This document shows positions 43,621 through 52,240 of a DNA stretch of 64,000 bases, piece after piece. Origin of the DNA: Slackia faecicanis (GTDB lineage: Bacteria > Actinomycetota > Coriobacteriia > Coriobacteriales > Eggerthellaceae); contig NZ_QICB01000004.1 in the NCBI RefSeq assembly GCF_003725295.1, positions 62,001 through 126,000 of the forward strand. The letters run 5' to 3'. Within the stretch, counting starts at the first letter, position 1. Every line of letters begins with the position of its first letter. The position numbers and the translations under genes were made by a program. The notes below the pieces were generated by a model, which saw only the letters and a list, made by a program, of their open reading frames with translations, did no database searches and was not told where the DNA came from.

Positions 43621-46210
43621 TATCGTCGCCAACCTCAATCATGCGATCGATTCTTTTCTCAGTCATCGGCAAGCCGGGGATGCCCCGAAGCTCATCTAGC
43701 AATTCCCTGATTCTGCCATCGGCGCCAGAAATCAGCGGCAAAGCCTTCTGCAAGACAGCGTAATCGACGGGTGAATACTGTTCCTCCGATGATGAGCAAT
43801 TCATAAATTCAGACGCAGTTCGTATGTAATCAAACATCATCTTTTGACTTCTCGGACTAATAGGGCGACCGTTCTTTGCGAACACATCTACAACCTTCTC
43901 AAGCTTCCCTCGCAACTCGCCATCAACAGTCGTTTTTTCCCTGACGCCAAAAGCTTCAATCAGATCCGCATACGAAAACGCGGGCATATCTGGAAATTCG
44001 ACGGCCCTACCTACTTCGTCAATATCGAGGGCCACCGGATTGCACATCACAATCCAGCTTCGATCGAGGAAACGAGGAGAAAGTTCTTCTGTCGTATGGT
44101 CGAAATTAACCGTAGCCACAAACCTCATGTATTCAGGAACGCTAAATACCGTCTCCCCTCCAAGCCCTAGCTCATAAGGTCCATCCTTAAAGGAATCGCA
44201 CGCGCCCAAAAACGGCGACCAGTAATGCTCCACGGAGCTCAAGTTCGCTTCATCCAAGAGCAAAAGATAAGGAGACACCTTGCTTGGGCCCAAGCCAAGA
44301 CGAGACTCGGAATCCAAAGCGCCGAAAGCATCGAAGGCAACCTTGTTCGCCTTCTCGAGTGACTTAGTGAACGGATTATAGTATCCAATAAAGTCCTTGT
44401 AGGAAGTCCACCCTTTTTCTACTGGGACCTCAGCAAAACGGTAAGCGGAACTATTTTTAAGACCCAAAGCGGCAGCAATAATATTCACAAGAGACGTTTT
44501 ACCAGTACCTGGAAGACCGGCCAAAGTGACAATATATCCCTGCATCAAGCAAACCATGAGGTTAACGATTTCGTTCCTAGATATATCGCGACCAGAATAT
44601 TCCCCAATTCGTCTCTCGATTTCTTCTAGCACCCCCATGGGAGAACCGAAGGCCCCTTCGACAACAGCCAGCCCGGGGCCGACGAGCCCCTGTTCGGATT
44701 CCTCTTTTGCCCTTGATGCATCATCGGAATTAATCGAGGAAACGATCTGCCTAATCATCTCGTTCTCAAGGATTTTGCTCGATACGGACAGCTCATCGGA
44801 CATATCACCCACGGTTCGCCTGATCTGCCTTCTAACAAGAATATTATTCTCCTCGAGCTCGAGATTGGTCTTCTCGAGCTCAGACTTCTCGACATTAAGC
44901 TTAGCGACCTCGTCAGCTAAGCTCTCCTTCTCGGAAAGCAAAGCGGCACGCTCTTGATGAATCTGCTCGAGCTGGTCAGCAAGCTCCCCCTCTACTTGCT
45001 TTTTCTTTTCCTCCAGGGCGCCTTCGTACGAACTCAGCTCTGCCTTAACGCGCCTAAGCTCCGCCTCTACCAGTCTAGCTTTATCCTCGTCTGCAGCAAT
45101 CTGGCTGCGGTAAGCGTCTTTTTCTTGCCTGACCTTCTCCCTAACACCATCGTTCTCCATTACCTTCTCATAAAACGACCTAAAATGGTCATCGCTTAAA
45201 ACGTATCTAGCCAACTGATTAGGATCGGCATTCTTAATCGCGTTGTCCTTAATCTCATCAGGCAGAGAAGACCATTCGGACGTCATCCCCAATAGCCTTT
45301 TCATTCTAAGCCTGCGACTAGGGGTAAGCGGAATTTTTGCACTCTCGTCAGCGCAAGTTAGTATCTGGGATTTGAGACTCTGCATCTGGGCCTTTGTAAA
45401 CGAGTCGGCCCCACTGCGAGAAACCCTTCCAATAGCCTCCACTAAGGCCTCGTCACTAATCCAATCTATTACGTCATCGGCATCATCGAACTTGCGCCTA
45501 ACCTCGTCAGCGTCAACGAATTGAGCAACGATATCCTCCCTGTCGTTAACGAGATCTATGGACATGGCGAAAGAGGCCTCGTCAAAACCCGCAATACAAG
45601 CATCAAAGGAGCCAGTCGCAGAAAGAAAGACCTCTTCGCCGTTTTTACAATTGCATTCAAATGGGCCGAAGTACCTCTTTTTCCCCTTGGAAACCTGCGC
45701 AATCAAGGACAGTTTCGTCCTTGGAGCCGCCTGATCAGGATATATATGAACAGGGACTTCAAGCGGCTTTGAAAAATCGACGTTTTCCTGAATCTCCAGA
45801 ACCTGAATTAACGCGCCAGATAGAGGATGCTTCGAAAGCGGCGTAAACTCAACGGGAGATGCACCTCTTGGCTTGTTCGGGTTAAGCGCCCCAAAAAACT
45901 GAGACTTCTCAATCGGGTATTTATTATTCACGCCAAGAGAATTACTGTTAACGATCGCAACAACCATGTCGCCATACAGGTCTCGAATCTGTCCAGAATT
46001 GTATCCAGATGTAGACATGGGAAGGCATCCGTCGTCAGGAAAAGCTTCCTTCTCTATGAGGGTCAAGCCGTCGCCATCAATCAAAAACTGGGGATACGCA
46101 AAACAAAGAGAGGCTTCGCCATTCTCGGGATATTTAACATACGCAAGCAGACCCTTGCGGACGCATTCCTCAAAATCGCTGATTCCCCCGTCAACAAGAT
46201 GTACTCCCAT
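43595..46210 (-). CDS. McrB-like AAA+ ATPase with coiled coil
   Basis: An 871-residue protein. Residues 1 to about 360 form an unrecognised N-terminal region, possibly a DNA-sensing domain. A coiled coil of about 95 residues (about 375-465, rich in E, K, L) leads to a McrB-type AAA+ domain: Walker A GLPGTGKTS (565-573), Walker B LLLLDEAN (D653, E654), sensor FVATVNFDHTTEELSPRFLDR. McrB normally has a NxxD motif; here the comparable site reads VNFDHTT. ATG at 46210 follows GGGAGCG. It is the first gene of a two-gene operon. GC content is low: one 60-base line at 44521 has 25 G or C. Related to coiled-coil nuclease tandem systems by layout; exact subtype undecided. Confidence 0.78.
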   Translation of the reverse strand: MGVHLVDGGISDFEECVRKGLLAYVKYPENGEASLCFAYPQFLIDGDGLTLIEKEAFPDDGCLPMSTSGYNSGQIRDLYGDMVVAIVNSNSLGVNNKYPIEKSQFFGALNPNKPRGASPVEFTPLSKHPLSGALIQVLEIQENVDFSKPLEVPVHIYPDQAAPRTKLSLIAQVSKGKKRYFGPFECNCKNGEEVFLSATGSFDACIAGFDEASFAMSIDLVNDREDIVAQFVDADEVRRKFDDADDVIDWISDEALVEAIGRVSRSGADSFTKAQMQSLKSQILTCADESAKIPLTPSRRLRMKRLLGMTSEWSSLPDEIKDNAIKNADPNQLARYVLSDDHFRSFYEKVMENDGVREKVRQEKDAYRSQIAADEDKARLVEAELRRVKAELSSYEGALEEKKKQVEGELADQLEQIHQERAALLSEKESLADEVAKLNVEKSELEKTNLELEENNILVRRQIRRTVGDMSDELSVSSKILENEMIRQIVSSINSDDASRAKEESEQGLVGPGLAVVEGAFGSPMGVLEEIERRIGEYSGRDISRNEIVNLMVCLMQGYIVTLAGLPGTGKTSLVNIIAAALGLKNSSAYRFAEVPVEKGWTSYKDFIGYYNPFTKSLEKANKVAFDAFGALDSESRLGLGPSKVSPYLLLLDEANLSSVEHYWSPFLGACDSFKDGPYELGLGGETVFSVPEYMRFVATVNFDHTTEELSPRFLDRSWIVMCNPVALDIDEVGRAVEFPDMPAFSYADLIEAFGVREKTTVDGELRGKLEKVVDVFAKNGRPISPRSQKMMFDYIRTASEFMNCSSSEEQYSPVDYAVLQKALPLISGADGRIRELLDELRGIPGLPMTEKRIDRMIEVGDDNGFYQYFA

Positions 46211-46223
46211 TTTAATCGCTCCC

Positions 46224-46250
46224 TAATAGCAAAACACCATTGCTATTAGT
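46224..46250 (-). promoter_or_regulatory. perfect palindromic operator of the AAA/nuclease operon
   Basis: CTAATAGCAA (46224-46233) and TTGCTATTAG (46241-46250) are perfect 10-bp inverted repeats with a 7-base spacer, immediately before the ribosome site. A TACACT hexamer just upstream could be the -10 box, so a repressor here would overlap the start of transcription. No repressor gene is adjacent; the hairpin could instead act in the RNA. Confidence 0.6.
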
Positions 46251-46337
46251 GTACCTCCTGAAACAAAGAAGGAAACAACCTGCGTGTGAAAGAAATGCCA
46301 AGCGACGCCGTTTCAAAAGTATGTTGCTGCATACAAC

Positions 46338-46365
46338 AAGCGCCCTGCCTTAACGCAGGGCGCTT
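46338..46365 (-). terminator. terminator of the ATP-grasp gene
   Basis: Perfect 11-bp arms (46338-46348 and 46355-46365) with loop CTTAAC, right after the stop. The T run is weak. Confidence 0.65.
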
Positions 46366-46371
46366 AGAATG

Positions 46372-47622
46372 CTATTTGTAGTTGTCCGGGTTGGCGAACT
46401 TGTCGATATAGCGGTGCACGTGAATCTTCATCCAGGCCCAGCGCATCAGGTTGAGGCGCAGGTCGGGGGCGTAGTCGAAGCTCATAGACTCCTTGCCCTG
46501 GGCAACCAGCTGCTTGGCGCGCTCCACGAACTCGGGGTCTTTCACGTATTCGTACACCACCTTGCGCGGCACGGAATGCCAGAACACCTCGTTGGTGTTC
46601 TGCACGCACTCGCCCAGGTCGCGCTTGAACACGCGGTCTTCCACCACGTAGCGGGCGATGTTGTGGCCCGCCGCCGTGACATGGTAGTTGGTGCGGCCCT
46701 GGCGCAGGTTCACCTCGAACACCTTGTAGGAGCCGTCGCGGTCGTCGCGCTTGATGTCGAAGTTCGCGAAGCCCGTGAACCCAATGTTCTCGAGGAAGTT
46801 CTTGATGAGTTCCTGCAGCTCGGGGTTGGGCTGCGTGATGATGGCGCAGGGGTTGCCGAGCGCCGTGGGCGTGTGCTCTTCGAGGCCCTCGCGACCGAAG
46901 CAAATCAGCTTCACCTTGCAGTTGCGGTCGCAGTAAGCGGTCAGGACGTTCATGTTGCAATCTTCTCCGACCACCATGTCCTGCAGCAGCACCTCGTCGG
47001 GATAGCCCGCGCCGAAGATCAGGCCCAGGATGCGCAACGCGTCGGCCGGGTTTTCGGCGGTGTACACCTTCTTCATGCCGTCGAAGGGGTGTTCCCAATA
47101 CGTCACGCTCATGGCGGGCTTCACGATGATCGGGTACACGAACCCGACGGCCTCCTCTGACAGGTCGGCCTCGGTAAGGCCCTGCTCGAAGCGCTCGGGC
47201 GTCACGGCGACGGTCTTCGGGTACGGAATGCCGTGCTCTTCGCACATGCGATAGAAGCTCGACTTCGACTCCAGGCGGTCGCGCAGCTCGGCGTTGATGT
47301 AGAGCGTCACGCAGTTGTCGGGCAGGTCGTCCTGGACCTCGGACAGCAAAGCCGCGTACACGTCGGCGCAGCCCCATACCAGGTGCATGGTGTCGGGATG
47401 CTTGGCCGCGAATTCCTTGATGGTGGCAAGAAGCACCTCGGGCTTATCGAGGTTTTCGTTATAGCTGCATTCCACGATGCGGCTGTGCATGGTGTCGCCC
47501 GCGGCGAAGCGGCCGAACGCATAGCTTTTCTTGCCGTACTGCTCATGGATGGCGCGCGCCACCGAATAGCAGTTCATATCCCCGCCGATCAATACGGGAA
47601 TGAAATCGATTTCCTCAGACAA
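46372..47622 (-). CDS. ATP-grasp carboxylate-amine ligase, D-aspartate-ligase-like
   Basis: A 416-residue ATP-grasp enzyme: N-terminal Rossmann-like half (IPVLIGGDMNCYSVARAIHEQYG), ATP-grasp core with YPIIVKPAMSVTYW and EVNLRQGRTNYHVTAAGHN, the latter resembling D-aspartate ligase (Aslfm type) and relatives. Such enzymes attach a D-amino acid to a diamino-acid side chain of the peptidoglycan precursor. Together with the non-DAP MurE motif this suggests a lysine- or ornithine-based crosslink, but other carboxylate-amine ligations are possible. It stands alone between terminators. Confidence 0.75.
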   Translation of the reverse strand: MSEEIDFIPVLIGGDMNCYSVARAIHEQYGKKSYAFGRFAAGDTMHSRIVECSYNENLDKPEVLLATIKEFAAKHPDTMHLVWGCADVYAALLSEVQDDLPDNCVTLYINAELRDRLESKSSFYRMCEEHGIPYPKTVAVTPERFEQGLTEADLSEEAVGFVYPIIVKPAMSVTYWEHPFDGMKKVYTAENPADALRILGLIFGAGYPDEVLLQDMVVGEDCNMNVLTAYCDRNCKVKLICFGREGLEEHTPTALGNPCAIITQPNPELQELIKNFLENIGFTGFANFDIKRDDRDGSYKVFEVNLRQGRTNYHVTAAGHNIARYVVEDRVFKRDLGECVQNTNEVFWHSVPRKVVYEYVKDPEFVERAKQLVAQGKESMSFDYAPDLRLNLMRWAWMKIHVHRYIDKFANPDNYK

Positions 47623-47754
47623 GGTTTCTCCTCGTTCAGTATCGGTGAAGGCGAGCGGGATCGCCCGCTCGCCCCGAGCGCCTGCGATTATAGGCCGAAA
47701 TGCGGGCAGGCGTGTAAAACGCGAACGCGCCCGCGGCGGCGGATCGCAAGGCCT

Positions 47755-48198
47755 TTACGCCAGGCGGCTGCCGACCTCTTTCGCAGCGGCGGCCTTGTCG
47801 AAGTTTCCGCCGGTGGCGGCGTTGAGCGCGCCCATGACTTTGCCCATGTCGCGCTTGGTTTCGGCGCCCACCTCGGCGATCGTCTTCTCGACCAGGGCCA
47901 CCAGCTCGGCGCCTTCGATCTGCTTGGGCAGGTAGGCCTCGAGAATTTCCACCTGCTCCTTCAGCATGGCGGTGCGCTCTTCGTTAGTGCCCGCCTTGAT
48001 GGAGCCCTCGAGCGTTTCGCTCGTCTGCTTGACCAGGCGCTTCAGCATGGCGTCGACGTCGGCTTCGACGATTTCGCGGCGCTCGTTGACCTCGATGTTT
48101 TTCACCTCGCCCAGAACCTGGCGCAGAATGGCCAGGCGGTTTTTGTCGCGGGCGCGCATAGCGTTCTTGATCTCTTCCTGAAGTGCGGCGTATTCCAT
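47755..48198 (-). CDS. yqeY: GatB/YqeY domain protein
   Basis: A 147-residue protein, fully YqeY-like: LQEEIKNAMRARDKNRLAILRQVLGEVKNIEVN, KEQVEILEAYLPKQ, KRDMGKVMGALNAATGGNFDK (landmarks RARDKNRLAILRQVLGEVKN and ILEAYLPKQIEGAEL). The domain is shared with GatB/GatE and binds tRNA-like elements; the free-standing protein has no proven role. ATG at 48198 follows GGGGAGG. Confidence 0.9.
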   Translation of the reverse strand: MEYAALQEEIKNAMRARDKNRLAILRQVLGEVKNIEVNERREIVEADVDAMLKRLVKQTSETLEGSIKAGTNEERTAMLKEQVEILEAYLPKQIEGAELVALVEKTIAEVGAETKRDMGKVMGALNAATGGNFDKAAAAKEVGSRLA

Positions 48199-48344
48199 GA
48201 TGCCTCCCCGTATCTCGCAATCGCGCCTTGCGCGGCGCGTCGGTTTTCGTCGTGCTCCCAAGTATAACGCGCGCGAAAAAGCGCGTTGCCAAACGAAACA
48301 GAAACGCATCCGAGCACCCGAAACAAGCAGCGCGGCCAAACAAA

Positions 48345-48376
48345 AAGCCGGACCCGATCGGAATCGGGTCCGGCTT
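48345..48376 (-). terminator. intrinsic terminator of cydAB
   Basis: Perfect 14-bp arms (48345-48358 and 48363-48376) with a four-base loop and five T on the minus strand. Confidence 0.85.
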
Positions 48377-48439
48377 CGAAACCGTATGGACGCTTATCTC
48401 AAACGCTGTCGCACGTTTGGAAGCAACGCCCAAGCTTTT

Positions 48440-49495
48440 TTAGTAGTGCAGGTCTTTCGTGTCCACGCGACCGCGGAAGGTGCGATAGATCATGAAGTGG
48501 TACGCCAGCACCAGCGGCAGGCCGACGCAAGTGATGCCCAGCATCCAGCCAAGAGCCAAGTCGGTCGACGCGGCGGTGGCGATGGTGATGTTCTCGCCCG
48601 ACGCGGCGGTGGCGAACAGGCTCAGCGGATCGCCCGCGCCAGCAACAACCAGGTTGGGGAACATGAGCGACGCCCACAGGGCCACCAGCATGGCGCAAGC
48701 GGCGGAGGAGGCGATAAAGGTCAGCAGGTCGCCGTTCTCATCCCTGCTCTTCACGATGGCGGCAGCCAGGGCCACGATCACCAGCGCGAAGAAGAGAATG
48801 CGCAGAATGGAGGTCTCGGGAGCCATTTCGGGCTTCAGGATGAACAGCGCATAGGCGGCGGTCACCAGGAACAGGACGCCCGCGACCACCAGGGCGACGC
48901 TGCGGATCTTCTTAGCGCGCGCACGCACGTCGGAGTTCAGCGGCGCCTTGAGAGACAGCCAGCTGGAACCCTGGCAGATGAACAGAGCCAGACCCAGCAG
49001 GCCGGTGAGCAGCGTGAACGGCGTAACCAGGCCCAGCAGCGGAACGCCCACGTAGTCGCCGTTGGCATTCATCGGAATGCCGGCGAACACGTTGCCGGCA
49101 GCGACGCCCAGCAGCAGGGCAGGCAGCAGCGAACCGACGAAGAAAAGCGCGTTCCAGATCTTGGACCACTCTTTGTCGTGACCGGCGAACTCGACGGACA
49201 CGGCGCGCACGATCAGGCCCATGAGAACCAAGATGATCGCGAGATAGAAGCCGGAGAACGTGGTGGCGTACGCCGGCGCGAACGCGGCGAACAGCGCGCC
49301 GCCCGCGGTGAGCAGCCAAACCTCGTTGCCGTCCCACACAGGACCGATGCTCTGGCGGACGATGGCCTTCTCTTCGTCATTCTTCGCGACGAAGGGGCTC
49401 AAAACGCCTGCGCCCAGGTCGAAGCCGTCCAGGATGAAGTAGCCGGCGATCAGAACGAAGATGAGGCAGAACCAGATAATTCCGAGAGTCGTCAT
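48440..49495 (-). CDS. cydB: cytochrome bd oxidase subunit II
   Basis: A 351-residue membrane protein with about eight or nine hydrophobic helices. It begins WFCLIFVLIAGYFILDGFDLGAGVL and has GPVWDGNEVWLLTAGGALFAAFAPAYA, both hallmark CydB segments. It is the second subunit of quinol oxidase bd. Three bases separate it from cydA. Confidence 0.95.
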   Translation of the reverse strand: MTTLGIIWFCLIFVLIAGYFILDGFDLGAGVLSPFVAKNDEEKAIVRQSIGPVWDGNEVWLLTAGGALFAAFAPAYATTFSGFYLAIILVLMGLIVRAVSVEFAGHDKEWSKIWNALFFVGSLLPALLLGVAAGNVFAGIPMNANGDYVGVPLLGLVTPFTLLTGLLGLALFICQGSSWLSLKAPLNSDVRARAKKIRSVALVVAGVLFLVTAAYALFILKPEMAPETSILRILFFALVIVALAAAIVKSRDENGDLLTFIASSAACAMLVALWASLMFPNLVVAGAGDPLSLFATAASGENITIATAASTDLALGWMLGITCVGLPLVLAYHFMIYRTFRGRVDTKDLHY

Positions 49496-49498
49496 GAC

Positions 49499-50977
49499 TT
49501 ATGCCTCCTTCTTTTTGTCGGCGGCGTCGGCGGCAGCAGCCTCGACGACGGCCTTGTCGGAAGCCTTTTCGGCGGCCTTCTCGGCCTTCTTGGCGGCGTG
49601 AGCCTCGGCGAGCACCGGGCCCTCCTTGATGAAGCGGCCGATCAGACGGACCCATGCCACGGCCAGGAACAGGTACACCACCAGGAACAGCAGGATGGTG
49701 ACGATCAGCTCAGGAGCCGAAACGGACTGAGAGATCGCGTCGTTGGTCAGCAGCGACACGCCCTCGGGGCCGCTCACGGACGGGTACACGACGTAGGGCT
49801 GACGGCCCACCTCGGCGGTCACCCAGCCGGACTGGATGGCCAGGAACGGGAACAGCGGGGACAAGATCAAGATCCACTGGACCCATTTCTTGGAGCCGAG
49901 CTTGCCGTTCTTCTTGAAGGCCACCACGGCGGCCAGGATGATGGCGAGCGCGATCATGCCGAACAGCGCGACCATCAGGTGATAGCTCTGGAACACGAGG
50001 TTCACGGGCATCTCATCGAGATTGAGCTCGGGGTTCTCGGCCGCGAGGTCTTTCAGGCCCGGGTATTCCTTGTTGAAATCGCCGGAGGCGAGCCAGCTGG
50101 TGAAGCCGGGCAGCGCGAAGGGAGCGATGGTCTCCTGGTTTTCCTCGTCGACGATGCCCACGGCATACAGAGGCAGGGTGCCGGTCTCGTAGTGGCCTTC
50201 CATCATGGCGATCTTGGAGGGCTGCTCTTCGGCAACCACGACGGCAGAGGAGTGCGCGGAGATGAACAGGCAGCCGGTGGCGACGATGGCAACCACGACG
50301 CCGGTCTTCATGGTTTTCTCGGCGAAGTGCTGGTGCTTGTTCTTATGCATGTACCAGGCAGACAGGGCGATGGCCACGAATGCGCCCAGGACCAGCAGCG
50401 CCAAAACGGTGTGGCTGTAACGCGGAAGCGTGGTGGGGTTGAAGGCCGCGGCGAAGAAGTCGGTGATCACGGCCTTGCTGCCATCGGCGGCAAGCTCGGC
50501 GCCGGCGGGAGTCTGCATCCAAGAGTTGGCGATCAAGATCCACAGCGCGGAAAGGCAGCTGCCGAACCAGACCAGCCAGGAAGAAATCATGTAGAACTTC
50601 GGGCTTACCTTGGCGCGGCCGAAGAGCACGATGCCCAGGAAGACCGACTCCAGGAAGAACGCGAGCAGAGCCTCGGCGGCCAGAGGAGCGCCGAAGATAT
50701 CGCCCACGAAGCGGCTGTAATCAGCCCAGTTGGTGCCGAAGGAGAACTCCATGGTGATGCCGGTGGCGACGCCGATGGCGAACGTGGTGGTGAAGATCTT
50801 CACCCAGAAGCGCGTAGCGGCTTCGTCCTTCGGATCGCGGGTTTTGTAGTACCGCGTTTCGTTGATGGCCATGATCAAGCCGAGACCGATGGACAGCGGA
50901 ACGAAGCAGAAGTGGAAGATGACCACCAGTGCGAACTGAATACGCGAAAGCAGCGCGACATCGGTAAAGAGCTCCAT
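49499..50977 (-). CDS. cydA: cytochrome bd oxidase subunit I
   Basis: A 492-residue subunit. RIQFALVVIFHFCFVPLSIGL (with His near 22), GTNWADYSRFVGDIFGAPLAAEALLAFFLES and WVTAEVGRQPYVVYP are visible; the last is GRQPW in most CydA proteins, Tyr here. The enzyme oxidises quinol and reduces O2 to water, useful for O2 scavenging by anaerobes. The C-terminus is Ala/Lys/Asp-rich (KKAEKAAEKASDKAV). ATG at 50977 follows AAGGGGG. Confidence 0.95.
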   Translation of the reverse strand: MELFTDVALLSRIQFALVVIFHFCFVPLSIGLGLIMAINETRYYKTRDPKDEAATRFWVKIFTTTFAIGVATGITMEFSFGTNWADYSRFVGDIFGAPLAAEALLAFFLESVFLGIVLFGRAKVSPKFYMISSWLVWFGSCLSALWILIANSWMQTPAGAELAADGSKAVITDFFAAAFNPTTLPRYSHTVLALLVLGAFVAIALSAWYMHKNKHQHFAEKTMKTGVVVAIVATGCLFISAHSSAVVVAEEQPSKIAMMEGHYETGTLPLYAVGIVDEENQETIAPFALPGFTSWLASGDFNKEYPGLKDLAAENPELNLDEMPVNLVFQSYHLMVALFGMIALAIILAAVVAFKKNGKLGSKKWVQWILILSPLFPFLAIQSGWVTAEVGRQPYVVYPSVSGPEGVSLLTNDAISQSVSAPELIVTILLFLVVYLFLAVAWVRLIGRFIKEGPVLAEAHAAKKAEKAAEKASDKAVVEAAAADAADKKKEA

Positions 50978-51579
50978 AGCACACCCCCTTTTCTTTTTTT
51001 CTTGCGCCCGCGGGCGCATCCCCTTTTTACCTCCTTCGCGGCCCCGGCATTTCCGCGGCCCGAAGGCTTTCTTTTTTCGGTGCTTTCCTTGACCTACGCC
51101 GCATTCGAACCGCGAATCGGGTCGCCCACGGCCATATAACACCGTTGGCCCAGAAAAACACGGTGCCATCATACCACGTTCTCGTTTTTATATGTTATTA
51201 GTTTGGTATCAATTTAAATATTTTTACGATCGCATGACAACGGCCGCACATCAGGGCGATCGACCAGGCGTTCGCAGCATGCGACCTGGCACAACATGTC
51301 TCACAAGACCGACGGCGCCGGCTGGATGCGTCTGCTTGAAACCATACGGCCCAAAAAACCACCTGGTACGACCTCGCGCGCGGCATGGACAAACGTCCCA
51401 TTGAAAACAGCGTCGTTCTTTTTGCGTCGAAGCGCGCGAGCGAGCGAGGCGAAATGGCGGCATCGCGCCGAAACCCGGCCGGCATGCGTTTGCGCCCTTC
51501 GACCGAAAGCCCACAAACGCAAAAAAGGCGCGGAACCGAAGCTCCGCGCCTTGGAAATGCACCCGCGTATTCGGGGAAT
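50978..51579. other. 602-base intergenic region between cydA and hsmA
   Basis: No credible gene. The left half should hold the cydA promoter and leader: AT-rich sequence at 51180-51230 (minus strand TTGATA, TATAAA-type hexamers) lies about 200 bases upstream. The right end holds the hsmA terminator. Nothing else was resolved. Confidence 0.5.
51525..51552 (-). terminator. intrinsic terminator of hsmA
   Basis: AAGGCGCGGA and TCCGCGCCTT arms with an eight-base loop, followed by six T on the minus strand. Confidence 0.85.
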
Positions 51580-52065
51580 TTACTTGTCAGAGTGCTTGGC
51601 AGCGCCGCGACGCAGCAGGAAGAAAGCAAAGGCGGCAACCACGAGGGTGGCGGTGCCCACGGCGCACACGGTCTGCAGGTGGATCATAGGAATGCCGACC
51701 AGCATGCCGATGATGTAGGGGATCAGCCAGAGCAGCCACACGAGGGTGCTGAACTTGTGGAAGGTCTTCTCGGCGCGCTCGTTGCGACGGATGTAGGTAG
51801 CGGTAGCCCAAATCGCATGCACGAGCATGAGGATGATGGCAAGCAGGCCGGAGATGGCATGGATGCCGAAGCCGGTCGCGCCGGAGGTCTGCGCGATGTT
51901 GGTCATGATCGTCGTGCCCGTGGTGTCGAACACCAGGCCGCACCAAAACATAATGACGTGGCTCAGCTTCAGCGAGCTCGAACGGCGCTCGGAAAACACG
52001 CCCACGGTGTAGAAAACGAGTGCCAGGGTAATGGCGGCAGAAGCGGCGATCAGTTCAAAACTCAT
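51580..52065 (-). CDS. HsmA family membrane protein (TIGR03987)
   Basis: A 161-residue protein with four or five hydrophobic helices: FELIAASAAITLALVFYTVGV, FWCGLVFDTTGTTIM, HAISGLLAIILMLVHAIWATATYI, FSTLVWLLWLIPYIIGML. The His/Asp distribution on helices (FDTTGT, HAISG, HAIWA) suggests heme or metal binding, consistent with the TIGR03987 family, whose function is unproven. ATG at 52065 follows GGAAAGGG. It is divergent from a TetR regulator and shares an operator with it. Confidence 0.78.
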   Translation of the reverse strand: MSFELIAASAAITLALVFYTVGVFSERRSSSLKLSHVIMFWCGLVFDTTGTTIMTNIAQTSGATGFGIHAISGLLAIILMLVHAIWATATYIRRNERAEKTFHKFSTLVWLLWLIPYIIGMLVGIPMIHLQTVCAVGTATLVVAAFAFFLLRRGAAKHSDK

Positions 52066-52117
52066 AGCAGTCCCTTTCCTTTGTGTTTGCTGTGCATCCA
52101 CGAGTTCTTTTTCGAAT

Positions 52118-52153
52118 TTCTGAACTATGTTCATAAATGAACGTTGTTCAGAA
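52118..52153. promoter_or_regulatory. nested 36-bp palindrome in the hsmA-tetR divergent region
   Basis: TTCTGAAC (52118-52125) pairs with GTTCAGAA (52146-52153), and inside it GTTCAT (52129-52134) pairs with ATGAAC (52137-52142), all sharing one axis. This is the form of a TetR operator binding two dimers. It lies about 55 bases before hsmA and 88 before tetR. Confidence 0.7.
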
Positions 52154-52240
52154 TAGTAATATTCGAAACCGAACGCAATGGCATTCGCCTTGCTTCATCA
52201 TTTCATCAAGATTTTTTAACGGTTCGAAAGCAGGTACGAC

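Noticed and set aside
41200-46340. Possible attachment-site direct repeats bounding the defence operon
   Set aside because: No matching repeats of useful length were found in the two flanks by eye, and there is no tRNA or integrase nearby.
48197-51139. A 980-codon open frame on the plus strand
   Set aside because: Antisense to cydA and cydB; repetitive His/Gln/Glu composition with no domain.
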